A stretch of 64,000 nt of DNA from CBDFNC01 sp965249895 (GCA_965249895.1 CBDFNC010000005.1:496001-560000); one strand, 5' to 3'. Shown: positions 33,378 through 43,216, counted from the first letter of the stretch. The notes: generated by a model not told the origin, from the sequence alone. Made by a program: numbers and translations.

Positions 33378-34166
33378 CTAGTCATCTGTTAAAAACAGAG
33401 GGCCCACATGGGATTTGGGCAGTTCAAATTGTTGCGGATAGTCCACTTCTACCAGATACAAACCACCTGCTTTGGCCGTCGCCGCTGCCTGGCTCCGGTC
33501 TTTAGCGTCCAGCAAGGTTTTAATCCATTGTGGATCCTGATTCCCTTTGCCCACTTCAAGCAGACTACCGGCAATATTACGCACCATATGGTGGAGAAAC
33601 GCATTGGCCTTGATATCTATGATGACATAAGGGCCCTGACGGGTAACCCGCAGATGATGCATTTGACGATGTGGTGATTTCGACTGACAGTGAAGGGCGC
33701 GAAACGAAGTGAAATCCTGCTCCCCGATCAAGTGCTGACCGCCCTGCGCCATCAGGCTAACATCCAGGTCTCCGTGATAATGGCTCAGACCATTACCTAA
33801 AATTGCACCGCGGAAACGGGCGTTATGAATAATATAGCGATAGCGTCTGGCGGTCGCAGTAAAACGCGCATGAAACTCATCGGGCACAGGTTTCGCCCAG
33901 GTGACTGCGATATCGGCAGGCAAATTGGAATTCACTCCCAAGGTCCAGGCCACTTCTTTGCGCTGCGCGTTGGTATCAAAGTGGACAAGTTGCGCGGTCG
34001 CATGCACACCGGCATCGGTTCGACCGGCGCACTGTATGCTGATAGGCTCGTTAGCTATTCTGCTTAAGGCAATTTCCAACTCTTCCTGAACACTGTTCAC
34101 TTCTTTTTGACGCTGCCAACCAAAATAAGCGGCGCCATTATATTCTATGCCTAACGCAATTCGCAT
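33378..34166 (-). CDS. truA: tRNA pseudouridine(38-40) synthase
   Basis: 262 residues, normal for the family. Converts uridines 38-40 in the anticodon stem to pseudouridine. The catalytic Asp is in CAGRTDAGVHATAQLVHFD; other family motifs are IEYNGAAYFGWQRQ, RRYRYIIHN, GEQDFTSFRA and FLHHMVRNIAGSLLEVGKG. It is followed by folC on the same strand, and is separated from fimV upstream by a strong terminator. Confidence 0.97.
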   Translation of the reverse strand: MRIALGIEYNGAAYFGWQRQKEVNSVQEELEIALSRIANEPISIQCAGRTDAGVHATAQLVHFDTNAQRKEVAWTLGVNSNLPADIAVTWAKPVPDEFHARFTATARRYRYIIHNARFRGAILGNGLSHYHGDLDVSLMAQGGQHLIGEQDFTSFRALHCQSKSPHRQMHHLRVTRQGPYVIIDIKANAFLHHMVRNIAGSLLEVGKGNQDPQWIKTLLDAKDRSQAAATAKAGGLYLVEVDYPQQFELPKSHVGPLFLTDD

Positions 34167-34200
34167 TTAAAACTCTATCCAATCAGAAAATGGCAATTAT

Positions 34201-34235
34201 AAAAAAAGCGGTGACCCTGGTCACCGCTTTTTTTC
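34201..34235 (-). terminator. Terminator after fimV
   Basis: Ten-base perfect stem agcggtgacc (34207-34216) / ggtcaccgct (34219-34228), flanked by A7 and T7 runs. It lies between the fimV stop and the truA start on the minus strand. Confidence 0.92.
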
Positions 34236-34256
34236 TCTATTTTAGCAAAGCAAAGA

Positions 34257-36572
34257 CTAGCTCATTCTGCCCAGTAACTTGGCGACTTCACCTTTCTGCT
34301 CTTCGGTGCCCAAATCTTTAATTTCCTCAAGCAGTTCCTTGGCGCCCGCTTTATCGTCGATTTCCAGGTACGCTCTTGCCAAATCAAGCTTGGCGCCAAT
34401 CCCCCCTTCATCCTGATCGACGTCTACATCTGTATTCTCCGGCATTATATCAGGGAACTCATCCAGCCCCACGTCCAGAGTAACCTCGTCGTAAGGCTCA
34501 TCCGTTGTTTCTGACGATTCACTTTCATCCAACAGTTTTTCGATATCGATAAATCTATCTTCTTCTGCATGGTCACGGTGTGGCACTTCTGGTGGTTCGA
34601 CACTTTCGTCGAACGCCACCTCCCCTAACTGGGCCGCCAACGCATCGGATGAGTCCAGCGAACTGTCTTCGGCTTCAATTTCATCTACGCTTTCAATTTC
34701 CGCGAAATCCCACTCTTGACCCGAATCATCTTCGCTTTCAGCCTGAGGTTCAGATGCCAGCGCTTCTTGCTCCAGCGCTGAGAAGTCTGTGTCATCAACA
34801 CCTTCCAGGTCGGCTACATTAAACTCCAACGGATCTTGATCCGATGGACTCTCGGCTTCCGGCTCGGCAGGTGTTACCGGGTCTCCCTGGTCCAGCGAAA
34901 AATCATCCGCAGGAGCTGATTCTGGCAGGGCCTGGGCGAGTTCCTCGAGATCGGGAGCGGTGTCAGGCTCTGCCTCAAGGTCGCCAAGCTCTATCTCGCC
35001 TTCTGTTTCCAGGCTCAGTTCGTCAAGCGCCGACATCTCTTCGGCTGGTTGGTCGTCGACAGGAGCTTCGCTAGTGATGTCCAGATCACCACCGGACAAA
35101 TCCAAATCATCGGGCGACTCTGGCGCAGGTGTTTCAGCCAGTTGCTCCGCCCATTTTGCAGCTGCTAAATCTTCAGCGGCTAAGCCTTCGGGCTCAGCCA
35201 CTTCCAAATCAACGGCTTCAGTTAGTTTGTCCGCATCGGGAGCTTGCTCATCCAACTCTGCGGGGGCCGCTTCTTGCTCTTCGATACTGAATTCCGCTAA
35301 CAGCTCTTCGTCAGAAGGCGCTTCGGCAACCGCTTCCTCTGCGCCATTGGAAAAGGTTTCGTCTTCATCTGTGAATATCTGCTCCTCTTCCTGCCCCTGG
35401 TCAATCTCTTCTTCTTGCCCGAGATCAATCTCTTCAAGCAAATCAAGATCTTCCCCTGCCAGGTTGGCATTGGTCAGGCCTTCGGCATTTAATTCCTCGG
35501 CCTTTCCGGCTGGCTCTTCGTCAGGCACGTCAAGGTCGATTTCCTCAGACACCACGTCTTCGGACAGCAGTTGATCGTACTTGCCGTCATCCTGATCCAT
35601 CATATTGGTGGTGGATTCAGCGAGCTCCTGCTCCTGCTCTTCCAGTTCTTTTTTACTGCGAGCCTTCAGCCAGAAGCTGACTATCAAGAGCACCAATAGT
35701 GCAGGAATGGCAATGATGGCCGCCAGATTAACCCAGGAAGAGGTAATGCTCTCCATTATCCCTGCTTGTTCGACCGGCATTTCTTCCGCTTTGGGCTGCA
35801 GTTGCTGAGTTAGCAGCGCCTTGATTTCCATCTGTATTTTGGCGTCTTTTACCAGCTGCTCCTTGAGCAGGCTAATATCGTCCGTTAACCCCTGCAGTTT
35901 AAGCTTCATCCGATGATTTGATTCCGCCACCTGCGTCAACTGAGTGGAAGACTCATTAACCTGGGTTTTTAGCTCGCCGAGTTCTTTCGCTTGCTCGCCC
36001 CGCAGCGATTCAAACTTTTCTTCAAACTCCAGCTTAGCTTGTTCCAACACGGCGACGTCCACTGCGGGCGCTTCAGGCTTAGCCACTGAAACCGGTGCGG
36101 GGGTTGGTTTGACCTGGGCTTTTAACACCGGCTTTGCTTCAGGTTTCTGCGCTACTTTTTGCGCGATTCTCTTATCATCCGCCAGTTTCTTTTGCGCAAC
36201 GCTTTCATTAATATTGGCGATCTCTTCATACGAAGGGATGGTCAGAATAGACCCGTTGATCAACTGGTTAATATTGTTATTAGCAAATGCGTGGGGGTTC
36301 TTACGAAACAGAGCCGACATGGTCTGGTAAACAGATACCCGAGTATTGGGGCGAAAACGAGTGGCGATAGACCATAAGGTATCATCACTTGAGATGGGGC
36401 CGTATTTTTGCCCGCCGATCGCCGTTTCACTTTCAACCGACTTACCATCCGGTCCAGTTAATTCAACGTAAAATCCAGGAGCATCCTTAAACACATCCTC
36501 ATCAGCAGCACTGGCGGACAGTACAAGAAGAAAAGGTAAAGCCAACAAAGTGCGGGAAAAATAACGTCCCAT
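34257..36572 (-). CDS. fimV: FimV/HubP family polar organising protein
   Basis: 771 residues. Signal peptide (LLALPFLLVLSASA), a periplasmic LysM-like peptidoglycan-binding region (about 50-125: TLWSIATRFRPN ... GSILTIPSYEE), a coiled coil (about 180-245), one membrane helix (VNLAAIIAIPALLVLLIVSF), a very acidic, low-complexity cytoplasmic region, and the C-terminal FimV/TPR-like motif (IGAKLDLARAYLEIDDKAGA, GEVAKLLGRMS). FimV/HubP organises the cell pole, affecting type IV pili, flagella and chromosome origin placement. Neighbours truA and asd are its usual company. A long serine-rich frame antisense to the acidic region is an artefact. Confidence 0.93.
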   Translation of the reverse strand: MGRYFSRTLLALPFLLVLSASAADEDVFKDAPGFYVELTGPDGKSVESETAIGGQKYGPISSDDTLWSIATRFRPNTRVSVYQTMSALFRKNPHAFANNNINQLINGSILTIPSYEEIANINESVAQKKLADDKRIAQKVAQKPEAKPVLKAQVKPTPAPVSVAKPEAPAVDVAVLEQAKLEFEEKFESLRGEQAKELGELKTQVNESSTQLTQVAESNHRMKLKLQGLTDDISLLKEQLVKDAKIQMEIKALLTQQLQPKAEEMPVEQAGIMESITSSWVNLAAIIAIPALLVLLIVSFWLKARSKKELEEQEQELAESTTNMMDQDDGKYDQLLSEDVVSEEIDLDVPDEEPAGKAEELNAEGLTNANLAGEDLDLLEEIDLGQEEEIDQGQEEEQIFTDEDETFSNGAEEAVAEAPSDEELLAEFSIEEQEAAPAELDEQAPDADKLTEAVDLEVAEPEGLAAEDLAAAKWAEQLAETPAPESPDDLDLSGGDLDITSEAPVDDQPAEEMSALDELSLETEGEIELGDLEAEPDTAPDLEELAQALPESAPADDFSLDQGDPVTPAEPEAESPSDQDPLEFNVADLEGVDDTDFSALEQEALASEPQAESEDDSGQEWDFAEIESVDEIEAEDSSLDSSDALAAQLGEVAFDESVEPPEVPHRDHAEEDRFIDIEKLLDESESSETTDEPYDEVTLDVGLDEFPDIMPENTDVDVDQDEGGIGAKLDLARAYLEIDDKAGAKELLEEIKDLGTEEQKGEVAKLLGRMS

Positions 36573-36906
36573 GTTCCATCCTTCGAATTTAGATTAGCTC
36601 AACGATAGGGTTCACCAACTCGGTAAGCAGATACTATGCCAGCGGGCATTTTGACTAATTACTGCTTACTATAAACTAGCATTGATAGCAGACGCCAGCA
36701 TTTGACTCATATCAAAGCCGAATTGCGACCCAACCCCTCTATTCTAGCAATAAAGTTCTGACAATTAAGGAGTATTTCCAAATTATCCAGCAAGGGATTG
36801 GCTCTGTGTAGCTAGTGCTTGATGTAAGAAAGGAAAAGATGGTTAAGATACGAGCCAATACAAGCCCAGGTGGTGAGAACTTGCCAACTGGCGGCAATGA
36901 TGGTCA
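36573..36906. other. Intergenic stretch between fimV and asd
   Basis: No gene seen. It must hold the fimV promoter. Several AT-rich stretches are present but no confident -10/-35 pair or operator. Confidence 0.35.
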
Positions 36907-36940
36907 CCGCCTTTCTCCGTGAGTTCACGGAGAAAGGCGG
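36907..36940 (-). terminator. Perfect 16-bp hairpin after asd
   Basis: ccgcctttctccgtga (36907-36922) / tcacggagaaaggcgg (36925-36940), only seven bases past the asd stop. It has no U-tract, so it may block RNA decay or act with Rho rather than terminate by itself. Confidence 0.5.
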
Positions 36941-36947
36941 ATGTAGC

Positions 36948-37964
36948 TTACAGGTAGTTTTGAATTAACGTTTCCGCTATCTGTACGGCGTTGGTCGCTG
37001 CACCTTTGCGCACGTTGTCCGCCACGACCCACATGTTGATACCATTCTCGTGAGAAATATCTTTTCTTAACCGACCCACAAAGACGTCATCTTTACCTGT
37101 ACCATGGCTTATCTGAGTCGGGAAATCCTCATTTTTATCCAGGAATTTAACTCCGGGAGCATGGTTAAGCAGGGATGCTACTTCGTCGATATCCAACGGG
37201 TAACGGGTTTCGATATGCAGCGCTTCGGCATGGCCGTAAAACACCGGGACCCTGACGGCCGTGGGGTTAACCATAATAGATGCATCCTCCAGTATTTTCT
37301 GGGTTTCCCACACCATTTTCATCTCTTCCTTGGTATAACCATTGTCCTGGAAATCATCTATTTGCGGGATCACGTTAAACGCGATTTGCCTGGGGTAAAG
37401 CTCTGGTTCAGCGCCTTTACCGTTCAGCAACCTGGCGGTCTGCCCTGCCAGTTCATTGATCCCCTTCTTACCACTGCCGGACACCGACTGATAGGTACAC
37501 ACGTTGATCCGGGCAATACCCACTTCATCATGAATGGGTTTTAACGCCAGCATCATTTGAATGGTTGAGCAATTCGGATTAGCGATAATATTCCGGTTGG
37601 TATAACCCGACAGGGCATGTGCATTCACTTCAGGCACAACCAGGGGAATATCATCGTCGTAACGGAAACAGGAGGTGTTATCGATAACCACACAACCCGC
37701 CTGCGCCGCGATGGGAGCCCATTGCTTCGATACACTACCACCCGCCGAAAACAGGGCGATTTCAACCTGACTCCAGTCGAAATCTTCCACATCTTCCACC
37801 GTGTGATTTTTCCCGTTAACCCGTACATTTTGTCCGGCACTGTTACTGCTGGCTAAAGGGTACAAATTGCCGATGGGAAACTTTCTCGACTCCAGCAGCT
37901 CTAGAATGGTTTCACCCACAGCGCCTGTTGCCCCTAATACCGCGACATTAAATAAACGTTCCAT
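36948..37964 (-). CDS. asd: Aspartate-semialdehyde dehydrogenase
   Basis: 338 residues. Reduces aspartyl phosphate to the semialdehyde with NADPH, the branch point to lysine/diaminopimelate, threonine and methionine. Seen: NADP loop VAVLGATGAVGETILELLE, SAGGSVSKQWAP, VVPEVNAHAL, the catalytic Cys in IANPNCSTIQMML, QSVSGSGKKGI, and R-[VP]-F type VRVPVFYGHAEALHIE with the catalytic His. The gene order fimV-asd-pdxB-fabB corresponds to the usg/pdxB/fabB region of E. coli. The full active site separates it from catalytically inert Usg proteins. Confidence 0.93.
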   Translation of the reverse strand: MERLFNVAVLGATGAVGETILELLESRKFPIGNLYPLASSNSAGQNVRVNGKNHTVEDVEDFDWSQVEIALFSAGGSVSKQWAPIAAQAGCVVIDNTSCFRYDDDIPLVVPEVNAHALSGYTNRNIIANPNCSTIQMMLALKPIHDEVGIARINVCTYQSVSGSGKKGINELAGQTARLLNGKGAEPELYPRQIAFNVIPQIDDFQDNGYTKEEMKMVWETQKILEDASIMVNPTAVRVPVFYGHAEALHIETRYPLDIDEVASLLNHAPGVKFLDKNEDFPTQISHGTGKDDVFVGRLRKDISHENGINMWVVADNVRKGAATNAVQIAETLIQNYL

Positions 37965-38022
37965 TTAAACCTCGTTAAAACTAATAATTTAAAACATTGA
38001 AGGCGACATATATCCGTGTGGA

Positions 38023-39147
38023 CTAGTCCTGTACGGTAAAGCCGAGAGATTGCAACAGGCTCTGCTCATTACCTGGGGTTAAGCTCACATTCAGGGTGGA
38101 TAACTCCCGACGCTCACGGTAATTTTTTCGTATTTGGTCAAAACTACCTGGCTGGCCTATTTTGGCTCTGAATGCCTGATCATCCCGGCGCACATCGTAT
38201 ACCAGATGCACCAGAGATTTGATCAACCCCTGACCCAGATCTGACTTGAGCTTGATATAGTCGATGATAGGGGTTGGCAAAAAGAGCACCACTTTATGTT
38301 TAGCCATTAGGGACAGGGACAGGCACAAGGCTTCATAAAGCATTTCCGTACCCCTGGCCTTGCCATCCAGGCTATAACCGGCGATATGTGGCGTCGCAAT
38401 ATCAACATAAGGCACCAACTTCTGCTCTATATTTGGCTCTCCCTCCCATACATCCATGATCAGTTTTGGCCCTCCCCCTTGTTGCATTCGGTTCAGTAAG
38501 GCCTGGTTATCAATCACTTCGCCTCTGGAGGTATTGATCAGGATCTGCTGCGGTAAAAGACCAGACAAGACTTGTTCGTTGATCAGGTGGTAGGTCGCAT
38601 CGCTGCCACTACGGGTCAGCGGTACATGCAGACTAATGATATCTGCCGCTAGCACCTGCCCCAAAGCGGAGAACTCCCTCGGGTCACCCAAGCGCTCCAA
38701 AGGGGGATCATAGAGATAACATTTTAACCCTAAGGCGCTTAACCTCTGGTACAGACAGGAGCCCGTGTTACCCGCACCGATAATGCCGATGCTTTTTTCC
38801 GTTAAATCAATCCAGCTATTTTCCGCAATCGCCAGCAAGGCGCTCAGAATATACTCCGCCACGGAAATCTTATTGCAGCCTGGCGCACTAACAAACTGAA
38901 TACCTCGACGATGGAGGTAATCCTTATCGATATGGTCGGTACCTATGGTTGCCGTGCCCACAAAACGGATCTTGTCATTCTGCGCTAACAGGGCTTCATC
39001 CACCCTGGTCACCGAGCGCACTAATAGCACATCGGCGTCTTTAATATCGGCGGCGGTCACATTGCGTCCGTCGATAAACACGATTTCCCCTATACCAGCA
39101 AACATCTGCTCGGCAAAAGGCATATTGGCATCAATATATATTTTCAT
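38023..39147 (-). CDS. pdxB: 4-phosphoerythronate dehydrogenase
   Basis: 374 residues from ATG 39147 (MKIYIDANMPFAEQMF). Oxidises 4-phosphoerythronate in pyridoxal phosphate synthesis. D-isomer hydroxyacid dehydrogenase fold: nucleotide loop GIIGAGNTGSCLYQRL, then catalytic Arg in INTSRGEVIDN, Glu in VWEGEPNIE and His in ATPHIAGYSLDGK. The C-terminal DUF3410 dimerisation domain (about 290-374) is the hallmark of PdxB. It lies between fabB and asd as expected. Confidence 0.95.
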   Translation of the reverse strand: MKIYIDANMPFAEQMFAGIGEIVFIDGRNVTAADIKDADVLLVRSVTRVDEALLAQNDKIRFVGTATIGTDHIDKDYLHRRGIQFVSAPGCNKISVAEYILSALLAIAENSWIDLTEKSIGIIGAGNTGSCLYQRLSALGLKCYLYDPPLERLGDPREFSALGQVLAADIISLHVPLTRSGSDATYHLINEQVLSGLLPQQILINTSRGEVIDNQALLNRMQQGGGPKLIMDVWEGEPNIEQKLVPYVDIATPHIAGYSLDGKARGTEMLYEALCLSLSLMAKHKVVLFLPTPIIDYIKLKSDLGQGLIKSLVHLVYDVRRDDQAFRAKIGQPGSFDQIRKNYRERRELSTLNVSLTPGNEQSLLQSLGFTVQD

Positions 39148-39200
39148 TAGCGGCAATTGAGAGTAACAGGAAGGGACAGTCTAACTGATAAATCAGATTT

Positions 39201-39228
39201 GTAGGAGCCGAACTTGTTCAGCCCCTAC
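39201..39228. repeat. REP-like gtaggagc hairpin
   Basis: gtaggagccgaac ... gttcagcccctac forms an imperfect inverted repeat of the family at 25456. It lies between the fabB stop and pdxB on the minus strand. Confidence 0.55.
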
Positions 39229-39243
39229 AAGAATTACTGGTTT

Positions 39244-40455
39244 TTAGTATTTCTTAAATACTAAGGTTGCATTGGTGCCACCGAAACCAAAGCTGTTGGA
39301 CATCACAGTTTGCAAGTCAGCCTCGATTGCCTTATTGGCAACGATGGGCAGACCCGCGGCCTTCTCGTCCAGCTCATCGACGTTAATGCTTGGCGCAACA
39401 AAGCCGTGTTCGACCATTAACAGGGTATAGATAGCCTCGTGTACACCCGCGGCGCCCAACGCATGACCCGTCAGGGACTTGGTCGCACTAATATACGGAG
39501 GGTTGTCGGCAAACACTTCCTGGATGGCTTCCAGCTCACGAACGTCACCCACAGGGGTAGAAGTACCGTGCGAGTTCAGGTAATCAATCTTACCTTCGAC
39601 GGTCGCCATCGCCTGCTTCATACAACGTACGGCGCCTTCGCCAGATGGAGCAACCATGTCGTAGCCGTCAGACGTCGCGCCGTAACCCACTATCTCACCG
39701 TAGATCTTCGCGCCACGTGCAAGAGCATGCTCCAGCTCTTCAACAACAACCATGCCGCCACCACCAGAGATGACAAAACCATCACGGTTTGCATCGTATG
39801 TCCGGGATGCTTTTTCCGGTGTCTCATTATATTTGGTAGACAACGCACCCATGGCGTCGAATTCCATGGCGAGTGTCCAGTGTAACTCTTCACCACCACC
39901 GGCAAACACCACATCCTGTTTACCCAGTTGAATTTGCTCCAACGCATTACCGATACAGTGCGCACTGGTGGCACATGCAGAGCTGATGGTGTAATTCACA
40001 CCCTTAATCTTAAACGGTGTTGCCAGACAAGCTGAAGTTGTACTCGCCATGGTTCTGGGCACCATATAGGGACCTACGCGTTTCACCCCTTTTTCACGAA
40101 GGATATCCGCAGCTTCAACCTGATTCTTGGAAGAACCGCCACCTGAGCCGACAACCAGCCCGGTACGTTCGTTGGAAACTTGTTCAGGTGTCAGCTTAGA
40201 GTCTTCAATCGCTTGCTCCATGGCAAGGTACGCAAAACCGGCAGCGTCGCCCATAAAACGCATGACTTTACGATTGATGTGTTCTTTGGGATCGATGTGC
40301 AATGCACCCCAAACCTGGCTACGCAGTTTGTATTCCGCAAACTGTTCAGAGAACTGGATTCCTGACTTGCCTTCTTTCAGCGATTCCAATACCTCTTCTT
40401 TATTGTTGCCTATGCTGGAAACAATCCCGATACCAGTGATAACTGCTCTTCTCAT
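39244..40455 (-). CDS. fabB: Beta-ketoacyl-ACP synthase I
   Basis: 403 residues. Condenses acyl-ACP with malonyl-ACP and is needed for elongating unsaturated fatty acids. The active triad is visible: Cys in ISSACATSAHCIG, His in LNSHGTSTPVGD and His in SLTGHALGAAG; the nearby Lys is in SATKSLTG. The N-terminus MRRAVITGIGIVSSIG and C-terminal SNSFGFGGTNATLVF are typical. It is divergent from mnmC, the same arrangement as in E. coli. Confidence 0.97.
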   Translation of the reverse strand: MRRAVITGIGIVSSIGNNKEEVLESLKEGKSGIQFSEQFAEYKLRSQVWGALHIDPKEHINRKVMRFMGDAAGFAYLAMEQAIEDSKLTPEQVSNERTGLVVGSGGGSSKNQVEAADILREKGVKRVGPYMVPRTMASTTSACLATPFKIKGVNYTISSACATSAHCIGNALEQIQLGKQDVVFAGGGEELHWTLAMEFDAMGALSTKYNETPEKASRTYDANRDGFVISGGGGMVVVEELEHALARGAKIYGEIVGYGATSDGYDMVAPSGEGAVRCMKQAMATVEGKIDYLNSHGTSTPVGDVRELEAIQEVFADNPPYISATKSLTGHALGAAGVHEAIYTLLMVEHGFVAPSINVDELDEKAAGLPIVANKAIEADLQTVMSNSFGFGGTNATLVFKKY

Positions 40456-40577
40456 TTATAAACCCTGTGTTTCGAATTACTGCCCATTTTACTCCCTATC
40501 GCGAGGGAAAGTGGTCAGCTTTCATCTTTTTTAAGGTAAAATCGGCGCAATGATGCCATAAAACAGAGCCGTTTTCC

Positions 40578-42557
40578 TTGTTAAATAAAAAAGTACAACA
40601 CGCCAAGCTGGACTGGAACGACCAGGGAACTCCGATTTCCGAGTTTTTCGATGATATATACTTCTCAAATATCAATGGTTTAGAAGAAGCCCTTCACGTA
40701 TTCATTCAATCAAACCAGCTTCCGGAAAGATGGCAGAACTTTGCTGCAGATCATTTTGTTATTGCAGAAACGGGATTTGGCACCGGATTAAATTTCCTTG
40801 CGGCCTGGCATGTGTTTACTGAATTTAAACAACGATTCCCCGAATTGGGACCAAAACGCCTGTATTTTACCAGTTTCGAAAAATTTCCACTGAATAAAGA
40901 CGATTTAACCAAAGCGCTCGACAACTGGCCGGCTCTGGCTGTCTATGCACAACAACTCATAGAGCAGTATCCCATGGCCACCCAGGATTGCCACCGGGTC
41001 AGCTTCGATCAAGGCGCCGTGATACTGGACCTTTGGTTTGGCGATATCAAAGATACATTGCCAAAAATTCAGCCCCCTGCCGGAGGCCTGGTGGACTGCT
41101 GGTTTTTAGACGGGTTTGCGCCCAGCAAAAACCCAGAAATGTGGTCCCAATTCCTGTTCGACTCCATGGCCAGGCTTGCCAAACCAGAAGCTAGCTTAGC
41201 CACTTTTACCGCCGCGGGTTTTGTTCGCCGCGGGCTAATTGACGCCGGTTTTAACATGAGGAAGATACCAGGGTTTGGCACCAAACGAGAAATGCTGGCC
41301 GGCCTGCTCGAAACGAAAAAACCGGTCGAGGAAGTTAAGTTTGGTCATGAACGTCCGGCCGGGAGCGGCAACCACGTCGCCATCATAGGCGGCGGTATTG
41401 CCTCTGCAAGCACCGCGCTTACTCTGGTGCGAAAGGGTTTTCGGGTCAGCCTTTATTGTCAGGATGCAGGACTGGCCGAAAATGCGTCGGGTAATAAACA
41501 AGGCGCACTTTACCCGTTATTAAACGGAGTACACGATGAACTCAGTCAGTTTTACGCCGCAGGTTTTGAGTACAGCGTTAACTGGTTAAAAGAAATCACT
41601 GCATTACAGCCTGTTCCCCATGCTCTGTGTGGCGTGACCCAACTGGGTTACGACGAAAAATCGTCGAAAAAGATCACCAATATGCTCAAAGGTGATTTCC
41701 CACCCGAGCTGGTTCACCCCTTATCCGCAGATCAAGTCACCCGAGTCGCCGGCCTTGAGTTTAGCTGTGCAGGCGTATCATACCCTAACGGTGGCTGGTT
41801 AAATCCGGCCGAAATGACGCGAGCACTTATTGCACAGGCGCAAAATGAGGGAGAGGTAACTGTATTGTTTAATCAGCCTATCACCGCATTACAAGCCACA
41901 GATAATGGCTGGCAGCTACAATCGGAAGACCGATGCTTTGAAGCCGATATTGCCGTAGTTGCGGCCGGTCACAAGAGTAACCATTTTCCTCAACTGAAAA
42001 ACCTGGCGGTCTACCCGGTTCGTGGTTTGGTGAGTCATATTCCAACCAACAGCCAGTTACAGCAGCTCAACACTGTGGTGTGTTACAAGGGTTATATTGC
42101 TCCGGTGGATCAGGGCAGCCACTGCATCGGCGCCAGTTACGCCAGGAACAGTGCGGAAACAGAATTTAGTGAGCAGGATCATTTGGGTAACCGGACAAAA
42201 TTGGAAGAATCGTTGCCGGAATTGGACTGGTCAGATACGCTGGATTTTTCAGACAATGACGCCAGGGTTGGGGTGCGTAGCGCCAGTCGCGATCACTTGC
42301 CATTTGTCGGCGCCGTCCCTCACTTCGAAAATACCCGAGATAAGTTTTCGTTTTCAGATAACAGTGGCTGCGTCCATCAGAACCTTTATATGATAAGCGG
42401 GTTAGGCTCTCGCGGACTGTGTTCCAGCGCCCTGGCCGCTGAGTTACTGGCGTCACAAATTGCCGGTGAACCACTGCCACTAAGCAGCAAGGTACTGTTT
42501 GCGGTTAACCCCAGTCGGCAATGGATCCGGAAATTAAGAAAAGGCAGTCCGTTGTAG
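40578..42557 (+). CDS. mnmC: Bifunctional tRNA 5-methylaminomethyl-2-thiouridine methyltransferase/oxidase
   Basis: 659 residues. The N-terminal methyltransferase domain (about 1-240; FVIAETGFGTGLNFL, and DCWFLDGFAPSKNPEMW) and the C-terminal FAD-dependent oxidase (about 262-640; VAIIGGGIASASTALTLVRK, GVRSASRDHLPFVG, and ISGLGSRGLCSSALAAELLA) together finish mnm5s2U34 in tRNAs. No ATG is in frame near the start, so TTG 40578 is used; it places MLNKKVQHAKLDWNDQGTPIS in register with E. coli MnmC. The stop codon lies in a REP-like palindrome that reaches into the convergent DUF922 gene. Confidence 0.95.
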   Translation: MLNKKVQHAKLDWNDQGTPISEFFDDIYFSNINGLEEALHVFIQSNQLPERWQNFAADHFVIAETGFGTGLNFLAAWHVFTEFKQRFPELGPKRLYFTSFEKFPLNKDDLTKALDNWPALAVYAQQLIEQYPMATQDCHRVSFDQGAVILDLWFGDIKDTLPKIQPPAGGLVDCWFLDGFAPSKNPEMWSQFLFDSMARLAKPEASLATFTAAGFVRRGLIDAGFNMRKIPGFGTKREMLAGLLETKKPVEEVKFGHERPAGSGNHVAIIGGGIASASTALTLVRKGFRVSLYCQDAGLAENASGNKQGALYPLLNGVHDELSQFYAAGFEYSVNWLKEITALQPVPHALCGVTQLGYDEKSSKKITNMLKGDFPPELVHPLSADQVTRVAGLEFSCAGVSYPNGGWLNPAEMTRALIAQAQNEGEVTVLFNQPITALQATDNGWQLQSEDRCFEADIAVVAAGHKSNHFPQLKNLAVYPVRGLVSHIPTNSQLQQLNTVVCYKGYIAPVDQGSHCIGASYARNSAETEFSEQDHLGNRTKLEESLPELDWSDTLDFSDNDARVGVRSASRDHLPFVGAVPHFENTRDKFSFSDNSGCVHQNLYMISGLGSRGLCSSALAAELLASQIAGEPLPLSSKVLFAVNPSRQWIRKLRKGSPL

Positions 42558-42581
42558 GAGCAGAACACGTTCTGCGCCTAC
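42554..42581. repeat. REP-like gtaggagc hairpin spanning the mnmC stop
   Basis: gtaggagcagaac (42554-42566) / gttctgcgcctac (42569-42581) with one mismatch. It contains the TAG stop of mnmC and overlaps the last codon of the convergent DUF922 gene, so it could terminate both. Confidence 0.65.
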
Positions 42582-43216
42582 TTGAATCTGAGGCGTGCGG
42601 TACGGTCATACTGAACACTTTTCTGCTTGGCGTCGTTCAACAGACGAAAACCGTATTGATCCACCTTCTTTTGCAATTGACTACAACTCGATGTGGGTGA
42701 CTGAAAGCGGATATAAGTGATTAGCTTGTCGGCCGCCGCAACCACAATATCCTTATGACCACTTTCGTGATCCAGCAAGGCTCCTAAATAGATTTGCCAA
42801 TGGCCCTGGGATTTCTCACTTTGTTCGTCAACATCCAACCAGCGTGGCACCACTATCTCGATATCAATATCCACTGTGGCATCGCCAATACGACATAAGC
42901 TGGAGGTTTTTTCCATGGCCATTTGCCAATTCATCTTATAGCTGGCTTTGGCGGCGGCTTTATTGCCTGGCTTTCCCGCCGGTCCTACCATGCGGATTTT
43001 CTGAAACAGCTCCATCAAACCGCTAGCTTCGAGATCATAAAAGCGAAAGTTAACGTTTACATTGGGATTGAGATAATCTAGTTTGGGAGAAATGCCCCAG
43101 GGTTGCTGCTTTGCATTGACGGTTAAGTTACCTTTTGTTGCTGGCAGTCCATGCTCCGTATTTGCCTGCACGGCGAGAGGAAGTAAAAGCAGGGAGAGCA
43201 TCAATGTCAATTTCAT
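42578..43216 (-). CDS. DUF922 family secreted zinc-dependent protease-like protein
   Basis: 212 residues from ATG 43216, giving a clear signal peptide (MKLTLMLSLLLLPLAVQANT). The middle region has the DUF922 features YDLEASG, ASYKMNWQM and CRIGDATVDIDIEIVVPRW, and an HExxH zinc motif in ALLDHESGHKDI. Family members are predicted periplasmic metallopeptidases of unknown substrate. The longer frame to 43273 would put residues before the signal peptide and is rejected. Convergent with mnmC. Confidence 0.82.
   Translation of the reverse strand: MKLTLMLSLLLLPLAVQANTEHGLPATKGNLTVNAKQQPWGISPKLDYLNPNVNVNFRFYDLEASGLMELFQKIRMVGPAGKPGNKAAAKASYKMNWQMAMEKTSSLCRIGDATVDIDIEIVVPRWLDVDEQSEKSQGHWQIYLGALLDHESGHKDIVVAAADKLITYIRFQSPTSSCSQLQKKVDQYGFRLLNDAKQKSVQYDRTARLRFK

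Noticed and set aside
34960..35574. 204-codon serine-rich frame antisense to fimV
   Set aside because: Mirror of the Glu/Asp-rich low-complexity region of fimV; no start signal and no fold.
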